Assembly: GCF_019091085.1 (NCBI RefSeq)
Contig: NZ_JAGXJY010000007.1
Coordinates: forward strand, 62,001 to 126,000
Source: Mesorhizobium sp. GbtcB19
GTDB taxonomy: Bacteria > Pseudomonadota > Alphaproteobacteria > Rhizobiales > Rhizobiaceae
DNA: 64,000 bases
Direction: 5' to 3'
Part shown: in pieces, positions 28,676 through 38,303 of the stretch
Numbering within the stretch: the first letter of the stretch is position 1
Layout of the letters: every line of letters begins with the position of its first letter
Notes under the pieces: generated by a model
Told to the model about the DNA's origin: nothing
What the model saw: the letters and a program-made list of their open reading frames with translations, nothing else
The model's database searches: none
Translations under genes and position numbers: made by a program

Positions 28676-30292
28676 ATGGCCGTGCCCACAAAAAACATCC
28701 CGGCGCCCGATCTCGTTCCGGTACGCCGCGCACTGCTTTCCGTTTTCGACAAGACCGGCCTGATCGATTTCGCCAAGGCGCTCGCCGCCGCCGGCGTCGA
28801 GCTGGTTTCGACCGGCGGCACGGCAAAAGCCATCGCCGAGGCCGGCCTGGCGGTGCGCGATGTTTCCGAGCTGACCGGCTTTCCCGAGATCATGGATGGA
28901 CGGGTCAAGACCTTGCATCCGTCGGTGCATGGCGCCCTGCTCGGTATCCGCGACGATGCCGAGCATGCCAAAGCCATGCGCGACCATCACATCGAGCCGA
29001 TCGACCTCCTCGTCTCCAACCTCTATCCGTTCGAGGAGGTCCGCCGCTCCGGCGCCGGCTATGCCTCGATCGTCGAGAATATCGATATCGGCGGCCCGGC
29101 GATGATCCGCGCCTCGGCCAAGAACCACGCCTACGTCGCCATCGTCACCGATCCGGCCGACTATGCTTCCGTCGTCAACGCGTTGGAGATGAATCTCGGC
29201 TCGCTGTCGCTGGATTTCCGCAAGAAGCTGGCGGCCAAGGCCTTTGCCCGCACCGCGACCTATGACGCGGCGATTTCCGGCTGGTTCGCCGAGGCGCTCG
29301 AGATCGAGCATCCGACGTGGCGCGCTTTCGGCGGCCGCCTCGACCAGGTGATGCGCTATGGCGAGAACCCGCACCAGGGCGCCGGCTTCTACCTGTCGGG
29401 CGACAAGCGGCCGGGTGTCGCCACCGCCCGGCAGCTGCAGGGCAAGCAGCTCTCCTACAACAACATCAATGACACCGACGCCGCCTTCGAACTGGTCGGC
29501 GAATTCGATCCGGCCCGCTCGGCGGCGATCGCCATCATCAAGCACGCCAACCCCTGCGGTGTGGCCGAAGGTTCCTCGCTGAAGGCGGCCTACGCCAAGG
29601 CGCTCGCCTGCGATCCGGTCTCGGCCTTCGGCGGCATCGTCGCCATGAACCGCACCCTCGACGCTCAGGCGGCGGAGGAGATCGTGAAAACCTTCACCGA
29701 GGTCATCATCGCGCCCGACGCAACCGATGACGCGGCCGCGATCGTCGCGGCAAAGAAGAATTTGCGACTGCTGGTCACCGGTGGCCTGCCCGATCCGCGC
29801 GCGGCAGGCACGACGGTGAGGTCGGTAGCCGGCGGCCTGCTCGTGCAGGGTCGCGACAACGCCGTGGTCGACGACCTCGAGCTGAAGGTGGTGACCAAGC
29901 GCCCGCCGACGCCGGCCGAACTAGCGGACCTGAAATTCGCCTTCCGCGTCGCCAAGCATGTCAAGTCGAACGCCATCGTCTATGTGAAGGACGGCGCGAC
30001 GGTTGGCATCGGCGCCGGCCAGATGAGCCGAGTCGATTCCTCGCGCATCGCCGCCCGCAAGGCGCTCGATGCGGCCGAAGCCGCCGGCCTCGCCGAACCG
30101 CTGACCAAGGGCTCGGTGGTCGCCTCGGACGCCTTCTTCCCCTTCGCCGACGGCCTGCTGTCGGCGATCGAAGCCGGGGCCACGGCGGTGATCCAGCCCG
30201 GCGGCTCGATGCGCGACGACGACGTGATCGCCGCCGCCGACGAGCACGGCATCGCCATGGTGTTCACTGGGACAAGGCATTTCCGGCATTAG
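28676..30292 (+). CDS. purH: bifunctional AICAR transformylase / IMP cyclohydrolase
   Basis: 538 residues from [20 protein letters not shown], catalysing the last two steps of IMP synthesis. The N-terminal MGS-like domain is IMP cyclohydrolase ([27 protein letters not shown]), and the C-terminal part is the formyltransferase ([34 protein letters not shown]). The upstream in-frame ATGs are not preceded by a ribosome binding site. It is followed by a repeat element and a convergent MFS gene. Confidence 0.97.
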   Translation: MAVPTKNIPAPDLVPVRRALLSVFDKTGLIDFAKALAAAGVELVSTGGTAKAIAEAGLAVRDVSELTGFPEIMDGRVKTLHPSVHGALLGIRDDAEHAKAMRDHHIEPIDLLVSNLYPFEEVRRSGAGYASIVENIDIGGPAMIRASAKNHAYVAIVTDPADYASVVNALEMNLGSLSLDFRKKLAAKAFARTATYDAAISGWFAEALEIEHPTWRAFGGRLDQVMRYGENPHQGAGFYLSGDKRPGVATARQLQGKQLSYNNINDTDAAFELVGEFDPARSAAIAIIKHANPCGVAEGSSLKAAYAKALACDPVSAFGGIVAMNRTLDAQAAEEIVKTFTEVIIAPDATDDAAAIVAAKKNLRLLVTGGLPDPRAAGTTVRSVAGGLLVQGRDNAVVDDLELKVVTKRPPTPAELADLKFAFRVAKHVKSNAIVYVKDGATVGIGAGQMSRVDSSRIAARKALDAAEAAGLAEPLTKGSVVASDAFFPFADGLLSAIEAGATAVIQPGGSMRDDDVIAAADEHGIAMVFTGTRHFRH

Positions 30293-30302
30293 CACTGTTC
30301 CC

Positions 30303-30445
30303 CTTCTCCCCTTGTGGGAGAAGGTGGATCGGCGCGTCAGCGCCGAGACGGATGAGGGGTGTTCCAGCGGAGTGAGACGCTGGCGTTCCCTGGAGCACCC
30401 CTCATCCGTCGCCTTCGGCGACACCTTCTCCCACAAGGGGAGAAG
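30303..30445. repeat. 143-bp inverted repeat element (family A, one 24-bp unit)
   Basis: The outer arms of about 24 bp are inverted copies (CTTCTCCCCTTGTGGGAG and its complement), each itself a small hairpin, followed by inner arms with CGGATGAGGGGT/ACCCCTCATCCG. Between the arms is one 24-bp segment (30361-30384). It lies between the convergent 3' ends of purH and an MFS gene. A related element at 46.1 kb has three copies of the 24-bp segment. Confidence 0.82.
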
Positions 30446-30454
30446 GAGAAGGCT

Positions 30455-31834
30455 CTACGCCTTCGGCTTGTCCGCCGGATAGGGCGTCCCCACCAGGATC
30501 GCCATGCCGATGCCGAGGAACAGGATGATCGCCGCCATGCCGAGCCGCGGCGAATCGCTGATCGTGGTGATGGTCGCCACCATGAACGGCGCCAGGAAGC
30601 TGGTCGCTCGTCCCGCCAACGCATAGATGCCGAAATAGCGGCCGGATTCCGCCGCCGTGACGCTGCGCGCCATGTAGGATCGCGACGACGCCTGCACCGG
30701 GCCGAAGGCCAGCCCGATCAGCAAGCCATAGAGGATGTAGGCCTTCTCTGCCGCCGTGCCGAACAGCCCGCCGGAATCGGCGGTCGACAGCGGGATCAGG
30801 CCAAGCAGCGTGAAGCCAGGTCCGGTCGAGACGACGCCGATGGTGGCGACCGACAGCATCACCAGCGCAATCATCACCACATGCTTCGAGCCGAAGGCCG
30901 TGTCCAGTCGCGCCGCGATCCAGCAGCCGAAGATGGCGACGATGTTGAGGATGATGCCGAACAGGCCGATCTCGGTGATCGACCAATGGAACATGCCGGC
31001 CGCGAAGGTGCCGCCGAGCGCCAGCAGCGCGTTGACCCCGTCCTGGTAGATCATGCGGGCAAGCAGGAAGCGCAGGATGCCGCTGCGGGTGCGCACCTCG
31101 GCGAGCGTCGACTTCAGTTCCGACAGGCCCTCGCGGACCGCCGGGCCGATCGGGATGCCCCTGGTGGCGTCCGGCGTGAAGAAGAACATCGGCAGGATGA
31201 ACAGGAAATACCAGCCGGCCGACATCGGCCCGGTGAAGCGCGCATCCTCACCCAGCTTTGGGTCCAGCCCGAACAGCGGGTCGAGCCCGATGAGCGTCTT
31301 GCCGGTTTCCAGATTGCCGGCCAGGAACAGCACCACGAAGATCAGCGCGATCATGCCGCCGAGATAGCCGAGCCCCCAGGCCATGTTGGAGATCTTGCCG
31401 ATCTCTTCCTTCGGCACCAGCCGCGGCATCATGGAATCGTTGAACACGGTGGAGAATTCCGCCGCCACCGAAGCCAGTGAGAACAACAGCACGACCAGGA
31501 ACAGGTTCGAGCCGGGCGCGGCGAACCAAAGCAGGCTGAGGCTGACGATCTTGATCGTGGCGAAGAAGGCAATCCACGGCTTGCGCGGCCCGGTCTGGTC
31601 GGCGATCGAGCCGAGCACCGGCGACAGCACCGCGATGACCAGGCCGGCGGCCGCGATGCCGTAACCCCAGGCGGCCTGTCCGGCGGTCGGGTCGCTCGCC
31701 ATGCGCGAGACGAAATAGGGGCCGAAGATGAAGGTGGTGACGACGGTGAAGAAAGGCTGTGCCGCCCAGTCGAAGAACATCCAGCCCCAGATGCCGCGCC
31801 CCGATGCCCGCTGCACTGTCTCTACTGCCGCCAT
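30455..31834 (-). CDS. MFS transporter, Atg22/UMF1-like
   Basis: 459 residues from MAAVETVQRASGRGIWGWMF, with about 12 membrane segments. The opening DWAAQPFFTVVTTFIFGPYF is the signature of the Atg22/UMF1 branch of the major facilitator superfamily; yeast Atg22 exports amino acids from the vacuole, and bacterial substrates are unknown. GAGGGAATCAGC precedes the ATG. It may be co-transcribed from the glutamate dehydrogenase gene upstream, though a palindromic element lies between. Confidence 0.9.
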   Translation of the reverse strand: MAAVETVQRASGRGIWGWMFFDWAAQPFFTVVTTFIFGPYFVSRMASDPTAGQAAWGYGIAAAGLVIAVLSPVLGSIADQTGPRKPWIAFFATIKIVSLSLLWFAAPGSNLFLVVLLFSLASVAAEFSTVFNDSMMPRLVPKEEIGKISNMAWGLGYLGGMIALIFVVLFLAGNLETGKTLIGLDPLFGLDPKLGEDARFTGPMSAGWYFLFILPMFFFTPDATRGIPIGPAVREGLSELKSTLAEVRTRSGILRFLLARMIYQDGVNALLALGGTFAAGMFHWSITEIGLFGIILNIVAIFGCWIAARLDTAFGSKHVVMIALVMLSVATIGVVSTGPGFTLLGLIPLSTADSGGLFGTAAEKAYILYGLLIGLAFGPVQASSRSYMARSVTAAESGRYFGIYALAGRATSFLAPFMVATITTISDSPRLGMAAIILFLGIGMAILVGTPYPADKPKA

Positions 31835-31924
31835 GCTGATTCCCTCGGCCCGTCCGCGTCGGGCGCCATGTCTGCATGTTTTGAGGCAGCGATGCAAATG
31901 AACAAGCGCGGCGCGGCCATTGCT

Positions 31925-32088
31925 TTCCTAGCCCCACGAAGTGGGGAGAGGTGGCTCGGCGAAGCCGAGACGGAGAGGGGAATGCGGCGACTGAAGCAGG
32001 GGATTGTTGGCGGGAGGGTCTCGCCCAACGAAGGCCCCTCTCCGCCTCGCTACGCTCGGCACCTCTCCCCACTTCGTGGGGCGAGGAA
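31925..32088. repeat. 164-bp inverted repeat element (family B)
   Basis: Outer arms of 29 bp are inverted copies (CCCCACGAAGTGGGGAGAGG and its complement, with flanks), each able to form its own hairpin. Inside are GCTCGGCGAAGCCGAGACGG on the left and a related CCGCCTCGCTACGCTCGGC on the right. The right end stops two bases from the glutamate dehydrogenase stop codon. It is probably a 3'-end structure for that long transcript. Confidence 0.8.
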
Positions 32089-32090
32089 CT

Positions 32091-35000
32091 TTACATCCCC
32101 GTCAGATCGCTCATCAGGCCGGATGCCACCGAAAGCCGCGACACGGTGATGTCGCCGCCCTCGGTCAGCGCCTGCAGCCGCTCGCGGATGCGTGCAACGC
32201 GCTCGCCGCCGGCCTCCAGCCATGCCGCGACCGGATCCGCCGCTGTTCCATGAGCTGTCAGCGCCGCCACCGCGATGCCGCGACGCGCCACGCCGATCGT
32301 ATCGGTCGCGCGCGACAGCGCCAGCTGGTCGTAATAGTCGGGCGGCATGATCGACCGAGCCGCCTCCTCGACGCGCGGGATGCGGAAGGCGTCGCTGACG
32401 GCGAAGAAGGCCTTGGCCGCGCCGACGATGTCGGCATTGGCCGTTCGCGCGGTGAGCGCAACGTCCGGGATCAGCTCCGACACCTCGGCCAGAGCGAGCT
32501 TCTCGGCGAGCTTTTCCGGCGCGCCGCCCTTGAACAGGCCATGCCGTCGCTCCTCGATGCGCTCGCGCGAGAAGGCCGGCAGCAGCGACGCCAGCTTCGG
32601 CTCGAGCGCCTTGCGGGCCTCCTGCAATTCGGCGATGCGCTGTCCCAGCGGCACGGAACCGGCTTCGTTCTTCAGGTACCAGCCGCTGGTCACGAAGATG
32701 AGCCGGCTAACCGACTGGTAGAGATCGAGTTGGACCTGGCCGTCGATCTGATTGTCGAGCGCATCGATCTCCTTGTAGAGCGCGGGCAGCGCAAACCCAT
32801 CGCGGACCATGGCGAAGGTGCGCATGACATCGGCCGCGGTGCGCCCCGTCGCTTCCTGCAGCCGGTTGACGAAGGACGGGCCGCCGCGATTGACGAGATC
32901 GTTGACGAGCACCCGCGTGATGATCTCGCGCCGCAGCCGGTGGTCGCGGATCTCGCCGGCGAATTTCTTCGCCATGCGTTCCGGGAAATAGCCCATCAGG
33001 TCGCGGTCGAAATGCTGGTCGTCCGGCACGTCGCTGGCGACGATATCGGAGAACAGGACGATCTTGGCATAGGCAAGCAGCACGCCGAGCTCGGCCCGGG
33101 TCAGCGGCTCGCCGCGCGCCTCGCGTTCGGCAAGGGCTGCCGGCGAAGGCAGCGTCTCGACGGCACGGTCGAGCAGGCCGCGCGATTCAAGCGCCGTCAT
33201 GAAGCGCGCCTGGTGCGCGATGTCGGCCAGCCCCCGCTTGCGTGCCAGGGAAAGCGCAAGCGTCTGCTGGTAGTTGTTGGCGAGCACCAGCGCGCCCACC
33301 TCGTCAGTCATCTCGGCGAGCAGCTTGTTGCGCGCCGGTCTCGCCAGCGAGCCTTTGCGCATGGCGGACGCCAGCGCGATCTTGATGTTGACCTCGACGT
33401 CGGAGCAGTTGACGCCGCCCGAATTGTCGATGGCGTCGGAATTGCAGCGTCCGCCATTCAGGCCGAACTCGATGCGCGCCCGCTGCGTGACGCCGAGATT
33501 GGCGCCCTCACCGATCACTTTCGCCCGGACATCGAGCGCGGTGACGCGGATGGCATCATTGGCGCGATCGCCGACATCGGCATTGGTCTCCCCCGAGGCC
33601 CGCACATAGGTGCCGATGCCGCCGAACCACAAAAGGTCGACCGGCGCCTTGAGGATGGCGTTCATGATCTCGACCGGTGTCGCCGTGGCCTTGGACAAGC
33701 CGATCGCGGCCGCCGCCGCCTGCGGCAGCGTGATCGATTTCTGGTTGCGCGAGACGATGACGCCGCCTTCCGACAGCTTCGACTTGTCGTAGTCCTGCCA
33801 GGAGGAGCGCGGCAGCGCGAACATGCGCACCCGCTCGGCCATCGACGCCGCCATGTCGGGATCGGGATCGATGAAGATGTCGCGGTGGTCGAAGGCGGCG
33901 ATCAACCTGGTCTGCGGCGAGAGCAGCATGCCGTTGCCGAAAACGTCTCCCGACATGTCGCCGACGCCGACCACGGTGAAGGGCGAGGTCTGGATGTCGC
34001 GGTTGATCTCGCGGAAATGCCGCTTCACCGCTTCCCAGGCGCCCTTGGCGGTGATGCCCATCTTCTTGTGGTCGTAGCCGGCCGAGCCGCCGCTGGCGAA
34101 GGCGTCGTCCAGCCAGAAATTGTGTTTTTCGGAAATCGCGTTGGCGGTGTCGGAGAAGGTCGCCGTTCCCTTGTCGGCGGCGACGACGAAATACGGGTCG
34201 TCCTGGTCGCGCCGCACCACGCCGGCCGGTGGGATGACGCCGTCGACGCCGATATTGTCGGTGATCGACAGCAGGCTGGAGACGAAGTTCTTGTAGGCAG
34301 AGGTGCCGGCTTCGAAGATCGCGTCGCGGCTGCCGCCGGCCGGCAGGCGTTTCGGGAAGAAGCCGCCCTTGGCGCCGACCGGCACGATGACCGCGTTCTT
34401 GACCTGCTGCGCCTTGACCAGGCCGAGCACCTCGGTGCGGTAGTCCTGTGCGCGGTCCGACCAGCGCAGACCGCCGCGCGCCACCGGACCGAAGCGCAGA
34501 TGCACGCCCTCGACCTCGGAGCCATAGACGAAGATCTCGCGCCATGGCCGCGGCGCCGGCAGTCCTTCGACCGCCTGCGAGTCGAGCTTGATCGCCAGCG
34601 ACTGCCCCTTCTCCTTCGTATCGGCTACGAAATGATTGGTGCGCAGCGAAGCTTCGATGAGGTTGAGATAGCGGCGGATAATGGTGTCGTCGTCGATATT
34701 GGGCACCTCCTCCAGCGCGTCCTTGATCTTGGCCTTGAGGTGCTTGGCGGCGACCACGCCGTCGCCTTCCGCCGCTGGCCCGAGACGGGCGACGAACAGC
34801 GCATGCAGGCCGCGCGCGATCTCCGGATAGCGGTTGAGCGCGGCGGCGATGAAATCCTGGCTCTGCGGGATGCCGGCCTGCTGCAGGTAGCGGCCGTAGG
34901 CGCGCAGGATTGTGATCTCGCCCGACCACAAGCCGGCGGTCTGCGCCAGGCCGTTATAACCGTCATTGTCGACCTCGCCGCGCCAGACCGAGAGGAACGC

Positions 35001-36869
35001 GTCCTCGAACAGCGCGCCGCCATCGGTAAGATCTATTCGCGCGCCGTAGCTGTTCTCCAGTTCCATGTCGTGGACGAAGACCGCGCCGGCGGGATCGCCG
35101 CCGACCTCGAAGGTGCGCTCGCTGATGACGCGGAAACCGATGTTTTCCAGCACCGGCACGCGCCGCGACAGCGCCACCGGGCTGCCGAAATGATAGATTT
35201 TCAGCGCCGCCTGCTGCGGTTTCTGGTCGGCATGGCGGTAATAATCGATGGCGATCGGATTTCCGGCGCTGATGTTGGCCATACGCCCTGCATCGGCCAG
35301 CGCCACGGCGGCCGAGAAAGAGTCGCGGTAGCTTTCGGGGAAACGCGCCGCGATCGCCTTCAGCGCCGGATCACTGCCTGCGGCTTCCGCGGCTTCGGAG
35401 AGCGCGTCCTCCCAGGTGCGCACGATGTCGCGAATCGCCGCCTCGAGTGTCGCCTGCTCGATCTTCGGCGTCTTGCCGCCGGAACGGCCGATGATGAAGT
35501 GAATGCGCGCCAGCCCGCCTTCGGGGAAGGCGGGGTAATAGGCCGACAGCCGGCCTTCGAACACGGTTTTCAGGTAGGTGCCGATCTTCTCGCGCACGAC
35601 GCTGTCATAGCGGTCGCGCGGCACGAAAACGATGATCGAGACGAAACGGTCGAACTGGTCGACGCGCACCAGCGCCCGCACCCGTGGCCGTTCGATCAGG
35701 CCGAGGATGGCGACGGCGTGTTTGCGCAGGATGGGAATGGGAACCTGGAACAGCTCGTCGCGCGGATAGCTCTCCAGGATGTTGATGAGAGCCTTGCCTG
35801 AGTGATCGTGCGGATCGAAGCCGGATTTCGAGATGACGGTCTCGGCCTTCGAGCGCAGATAGGGGATCTTCATCACCGAGCGCGTGTAGGCGGTGGAGGT
35901 GAACAGGCCGACGATGCGCAGCTCGCCCGCGAGCGCGCCTTTCGCCGTGTAGGTCTTGATGCCGATGTAATCGAGATAGATGCGGCGATGCACCGACGAC
36001 TTGGCGTTGGCCTTGGTGACGATCAGCGGCTCCGGTCCGTGCAGGAAGGCGCGGATCTCCGGCGTGGTCGTCACCGCTTCGGTCCCGCGCCTGAGCACCA
36101 GCACGTCCGGATCGGACAAGATGCCGAGGCCGGGCTTGTCGGCACGCTCCAGCGAGCCGCTTTCCTCGCCGCCGACATATTTGAACTCGCGCATGCCGAG
36201 GAAGGTGAAATTGTCGTCGCGCAGCCATTCGAGGAAGGCGATCGCCTCGGCGACGCTCTTCTTGTCGAGCGGCACGGCCGAATAGCGGAATTCGGAAATC
36301 GCCTGGTCGAGGCGGGCGAGCATGCGCTTCCAGTCGACGACCGCGGCGCGCACCTGGGAAAGCATCTTGCCCAGCCGTTCGGTAAGGCTCTTGGCCTGCT
36401 CGGCATTCAACCTTGGAATGTGGACATGGACGACGCTCAGCCGGTCGTGCCCGTCGTCCTCCTTGCCGCTGTCGCTCAGGACCTCAACGACGCCGCTCTT
36501 GTCGTGGCGCACGGTGACGATCGGATGCGTAACCAGCGTCGGCTCGCCGGAAGTCTCCGTGATCTCGCCCAGGATCGAATCGAACAGGAACGGCATGTTG
36601 TCGTTGACGACGGTGATGACCGTGACCGGCCGCCCGTCGCAGGCAACGCCTGAATCGGCCTCGACGGCAACGACGCTTTCGCCTTTCTTGTGCTTGGCAA
36701 CGGCGCGGCTGGCGAGCTCGCCGGCTCGCTCGAGGGCGGCCGCGTCATAGGCCGCGATGTCCTCGGCTGGCGCCCGCGCCAGAAGATAGTCGGCAAGCCT
36801 TGCGGGTTTCCCCTCCGCCTTCGCGGCGGCGACAGCTTTCTTCTTTGGCTTGGATTTCACGCTGGCCAT
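32091..36869 (-). CDS. large NAD-specific glutamate dehydrogenase
   Basis: 1,592 residues from MASVKSKPKKKAVAAAKAEG, the ~180 kDa GDH class found in alphaproteobacteria and Streptomyces. It oxidises glutamate to 2-oxoglutarate and ammonium with NAD. The N-terminal 700 residues include ACT-like regulatory domains. The catalytic core starts near residue 800, with GGLRWSDRAQDYRTEVLGLVK and the Lys-containing VPVGAKGGFFPKRLP. GSAGYDHKKMGITAKGAWEAVKRHF and GVGDMSGDVFGNG mark the dinucleotide-binding part. An upstream in-frame ATG (36893) is less likely because the GGGAGG lies between the two. A 1,265-codon reverse frame over this gene is a shadow. Confidence 0.95.
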   Translation of the reverse strand: MASVKSKPKKKAVAAAKAEGKPARLADYLLARAPAEDIAAYDAAALERAGELASRAVAKHKKGESVVAVEADSGVACDGRPVTVITVVNDNMPFLFDSILGEITETSGEPTLVTHPIVTVRHDKSGVVEVLSDSGKEDDGHDRLSVVHVHIPRLNAEQAKSLTERLGKMLSQVRAAVVDWKRMLARLDQAISEFRYSAVPLDKKSVAEAIAFLEWLRDDNFTFLGMREFKYVGGEESGSLERADKPGLGILSDPDVLVLRRGTEAVTTTPEIRAFLHGPEPLIVTKANAKSSVHRRIYLDYIGIKTYTAKGALAGELRIVGLFTSTAYTRSVMKIPYLRSKAETVISKSGFDPHDHSGKALINILESYPRDELFQVPIPILRKHAVAILGLIERPRVRALVRVDQFDRFVSIIVFVPRDRYDSVVREKIGTYLKTVFEGRLSAYYPAFPEGGLARIHFIIGRSGGKTPKIEQATLEAAIRDIVRTWEDALSEAAEAAGSDPALKAIAARFPESYRDSFSAAVALADAGRMANISAGNPIAIDYYRHADQKPQQAALKIYHFGSPVALSRRVPVLENIGFRVISERTFEVGGDPAGAVFVHDMELENSYGARIDLTDGGALFEDAFLSVWRGEVDNDGYNGLAQTAGLWSGEITILRAYGRYLQQAGIPQSQDFIAAALNRYPEIARGLHALFVARLGPAAEGDGVVAAKHLKAKIKDALEEVPNIDDDTIIRRYLNLIEASLRTNHFVADTKEKGQSLAIKLDSQAVEGLPAPRPWREIFVYGSEVEGVHLRFGPVARGGLRWSDRAQDYRTEVLGLVKAQQVKNAVIVPVGAKGGFFPKRLPAGGSRDAIFEAGTSAYKNFVSSLLSITDNIGVDGVIPPAGVVRRDQDDPYFVVAADKGTATFSDTANAISEKHNFWLDDAFASGGSAGYDHKKMGITAKGAWEAVKRHFREINRDIQTSPFTVVGVGDMSGDVFGNGMLLSPQTRLIAAFDHRDIFIDPDPDMAASMAERVRMFALPRSSWQDYDKSKLSEGGVIVSRNQKSITLPQAAAAAIGLSKATATPVEIMNAILKAPVDLLWFGGIGTYVRASGETNADVGDRANDAIRVTALDVRAKVIGEGANLGVTQRARIEFGLNGGRCNSDAIDNSGGVNCSDVEVNIKIALASAMRKGSLARPARNKLLAEMTDEVGALVLANNYQQTLALSLARKRGLADIAHQARFMTALESRGLLDRAVETLPSPAALAEREARGEPLTRAELGVLLAYAKIVLFSDIVASDVPDDQHFDRDLMGYFPERMAKKFAGEIRDHRLRREIITRVLVNDLVNRGGPSFVNRLQEATGRTAADVMRTFAMVRDGFALPALYKEIDALDNQIDGQVQLDLYQSVSRLIFVTSGWYLKNEAGSVPLGQRIAELQEARKALEPKLASLLPAFSRERIEERRHGLFKGGAPEKLAEKLALAEVSELIPDVALTARTANADIVGAAKAFFAVSDAFRIPRVEEAARSIMPPDYYDQLALSRATDTIGVARRGIAVAALTAHGTAADPVAAWLEAGGERVARIRERLQALTEGGDITVSRLSVASGLMSDLTGM

Positions 36870-36997
36870 GACGCTTATTCCCTCCCGTGGCATGCTTTTG
36901 TGACTATGGTAGCCAGATGAGCGCTGTTTGGCGACAAAGGTTTGACGACGCTTTAAAAAATTCCAACCGACGCCGTCGCCCCGCGAGGAGAACCATC

Positions 36998-37561
36998 ATG
37001 ACCGGCAAAATAACCGCGCTCGACCTTGTCCAGGCCGAGCTCAGCGAGGCGACCAAGGCCTATTTCGCCAAATGCGAGGAGAAGCTCGGCCTCGTGCCCA
37101 ATGTGCTTCTCGCCTACGCCTTCGACGAGAAAAAGCTGCGCGCCTTCACCGACATGTACAACGATTTGATGCTGGGCGAATCCGGCCTGTCGAAGCTGGA
37201 GCGCGAAATGATCGCCGTGGTCGTCTCCTCGATCAACCACTGCTACTATTGCCTGACCGCGCATGGCGCGGCGGTGCGCCAGCTGTCGGGCGAGCCGGCG
37301 CTCGGCGAGATGATGGTGATGAATTTTCGCGCCGCCGGTCTGTCGGACCGCCAGCGCGCCATGCTCGAATTCGCGGTCAAGCTGACGGAAGAGCCGGCCA
37401 AGATCGTGGAAGCCGACCGCGCAGCCTTGCGGCAGGCCGGTTTCTCCGACCGCGACATCTGGGACATCGCCTCTACCGCCGCTTTCTTCAACATGTCGAA
37501 CCGCGTGGCCGCGGCCGTCGACATGCGGCCGAACGCCGAATACCACGCCATGGCAAGGTAG
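36998..37561 (+). CDS. peroxidase-related AhpD-like (CMD family) protein
   Basis: 187 residues from MTGKITALDLVQAELSEATK, with GAGGAG before the ATG. It has the carboxymuconolactone decarboxylase/AhpD fold, with the redox motif HCYYCLTAHG (C82, C85, H89). Members annotated as uncharacterised peroxidase-related enzymes are thought to act as thiol peroxidases. It is divergent from the glutamate dehydrogenase gene. A degraded copy of its 3' end is found about 600 bases downstream. Confidence 0.9.
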   Translation: MTGKITALDLVQAELSEATKAYFAKCEEKLGLVPNVLLAYAFDEKKLRAFTDMYNDLMLGESGLSKLEREMIAVVVSSINHCYYCLTAHGAAVRQLSGEPALGEMMVMNFRAAGLSDRQRAMLEFAVKLTEEPAKIVEADRAALRQAGFSDRDIWDIASTAAFFNMSNRVAAAVDMRPNAEYHAMAR

Positions 37562-37703
37562 CGGTCACGATTATATTAGCGGGTTCGAATTTTTCGTTGC
37601 CGACCCCGCCTTTTGGTCCGATGATCAAGGACTGCGGCACAGCCGCATATCGCAAGCGGCGCGGCCGCATGCCGGTTCGACGCCGCCGACAAGGGAGGAG
37701 AAC

Positions 37704-38027
37704 ATGGCGAAATTTCTCTATGTCTATCATGGCTCCGGCAAGATGCCGACCGACGAAGCCGAACGGAAAGCGGCGATGGATGCCTGGACGGGCTGGTACG
37801 GCAAGCTCGGCTCGGCCGTGGTCGACGGCGGCAATCCCGTGGGCATGTCGAAGACGGTGCTGCCCAGCGGCAAGGTCGAGAACAATGGCGGCAGCAATCC
37901 GACGGCCGGTTACACCGTCGTCGAGGCCAGGGACATCGACGATGCCGTCGCCAAGGCCAAGGAGTGCCCGATCCTGATGGACCCGGCCTTCAGCGTCGAG
38001 ATCGCGCCGATCATCGAAATGATGTAG
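37704..38027 (+). CDS. YCII-related domain protein
   Basis: 107 residues, a single YCII/DGPF-type ferredoxin-like domain (MAKFLYVYHGSGKMPTDEAE, DGGNPVGMSKTV, EARDIDDAVAKAKECPIL). GGGAGGAG precedes the ATG. Family members are small, mostly of unknown function, sometimes linked to extracytoplasmic-function sigma factors; none is present here. It lies between the peroxidase-related gene and the remnant of that gene's paralog. Confidence 0.86.
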   Translation: MAKFLYVYHGSGKMPTDEAERKAAMDAWTGWYGKLGSAVVDGGNPVGMSKTVLPSGKVENNGGSNPTAGYTVVEARDIDDAVAKAKECPILMDPAFSVEIAPIIEMM

Positions 38028-38079
38028 CGCCAAGAGCCGCGCAACGCCGCGCGAGACCGGATTTCCAGCGAGACCCGGT

Positions 38080-38166
38080 ATCGTCTTTACTGCCGCTCTG
38101 TTCGACATGTCGAACCGGGCGGCCGCCGCAATCGGCATGCGGCCAAGCCGCCCACGCCGTGGCACG
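38080..38166 (+). pseudogene. 3' remnant of a CMD/peroxidase-related paralog
   Basis: Read in frame, these bases give TAALFDMSNRAAAAIGMRP, against TAAFFNMSNRVAAAVDMRP at the C-terminus of the intact gene at 37.0-37.6 kb. DNA identity is high over about 75 bases, then a few bases are missing and the frame is lost near HAMAR. No 5' part of the copy is seen; it begins abruptly within the 'DIAST' codons. The best reading is the tail of a deleted paralog. Confidence 0.72.
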
Positions 38167-38211
38167 ATGAGGCCACACCGTCTCCACCATCGGTCCTGCA
38201 ACTCCAAGTCG

Positions 38212-38239
38212 TTGACAGGTTGACGCTTGTGGCTAGTCT
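38212..38239 (+). promoter_or_regulatory. candidate promoter of the exported lyase homolog
   Basis: TTGACA and TAGTCT with a 16-base spacer, about 65 bases upstream of the lyase start codon. The -35 is consensus and the -10 is weak. Pattern call only. Confidence 0.4.
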
Positions 38240-38303
38240 TGCAGGAAACAAAATTTCCAATGGGTGAACGTCGTTCCTGAAAACCAGCTTCATGGGAGCC
38301 GTC

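Noticed and set aside
32004..35801. 1,265-codon plus-strand ORF
   Set aside because: It is antisense to the NAD-glutamate dehydrogenase, has a low-complexity Arg/Asp/Val/His composition and no domain. It is explained by high-GC third positions of the real gene.
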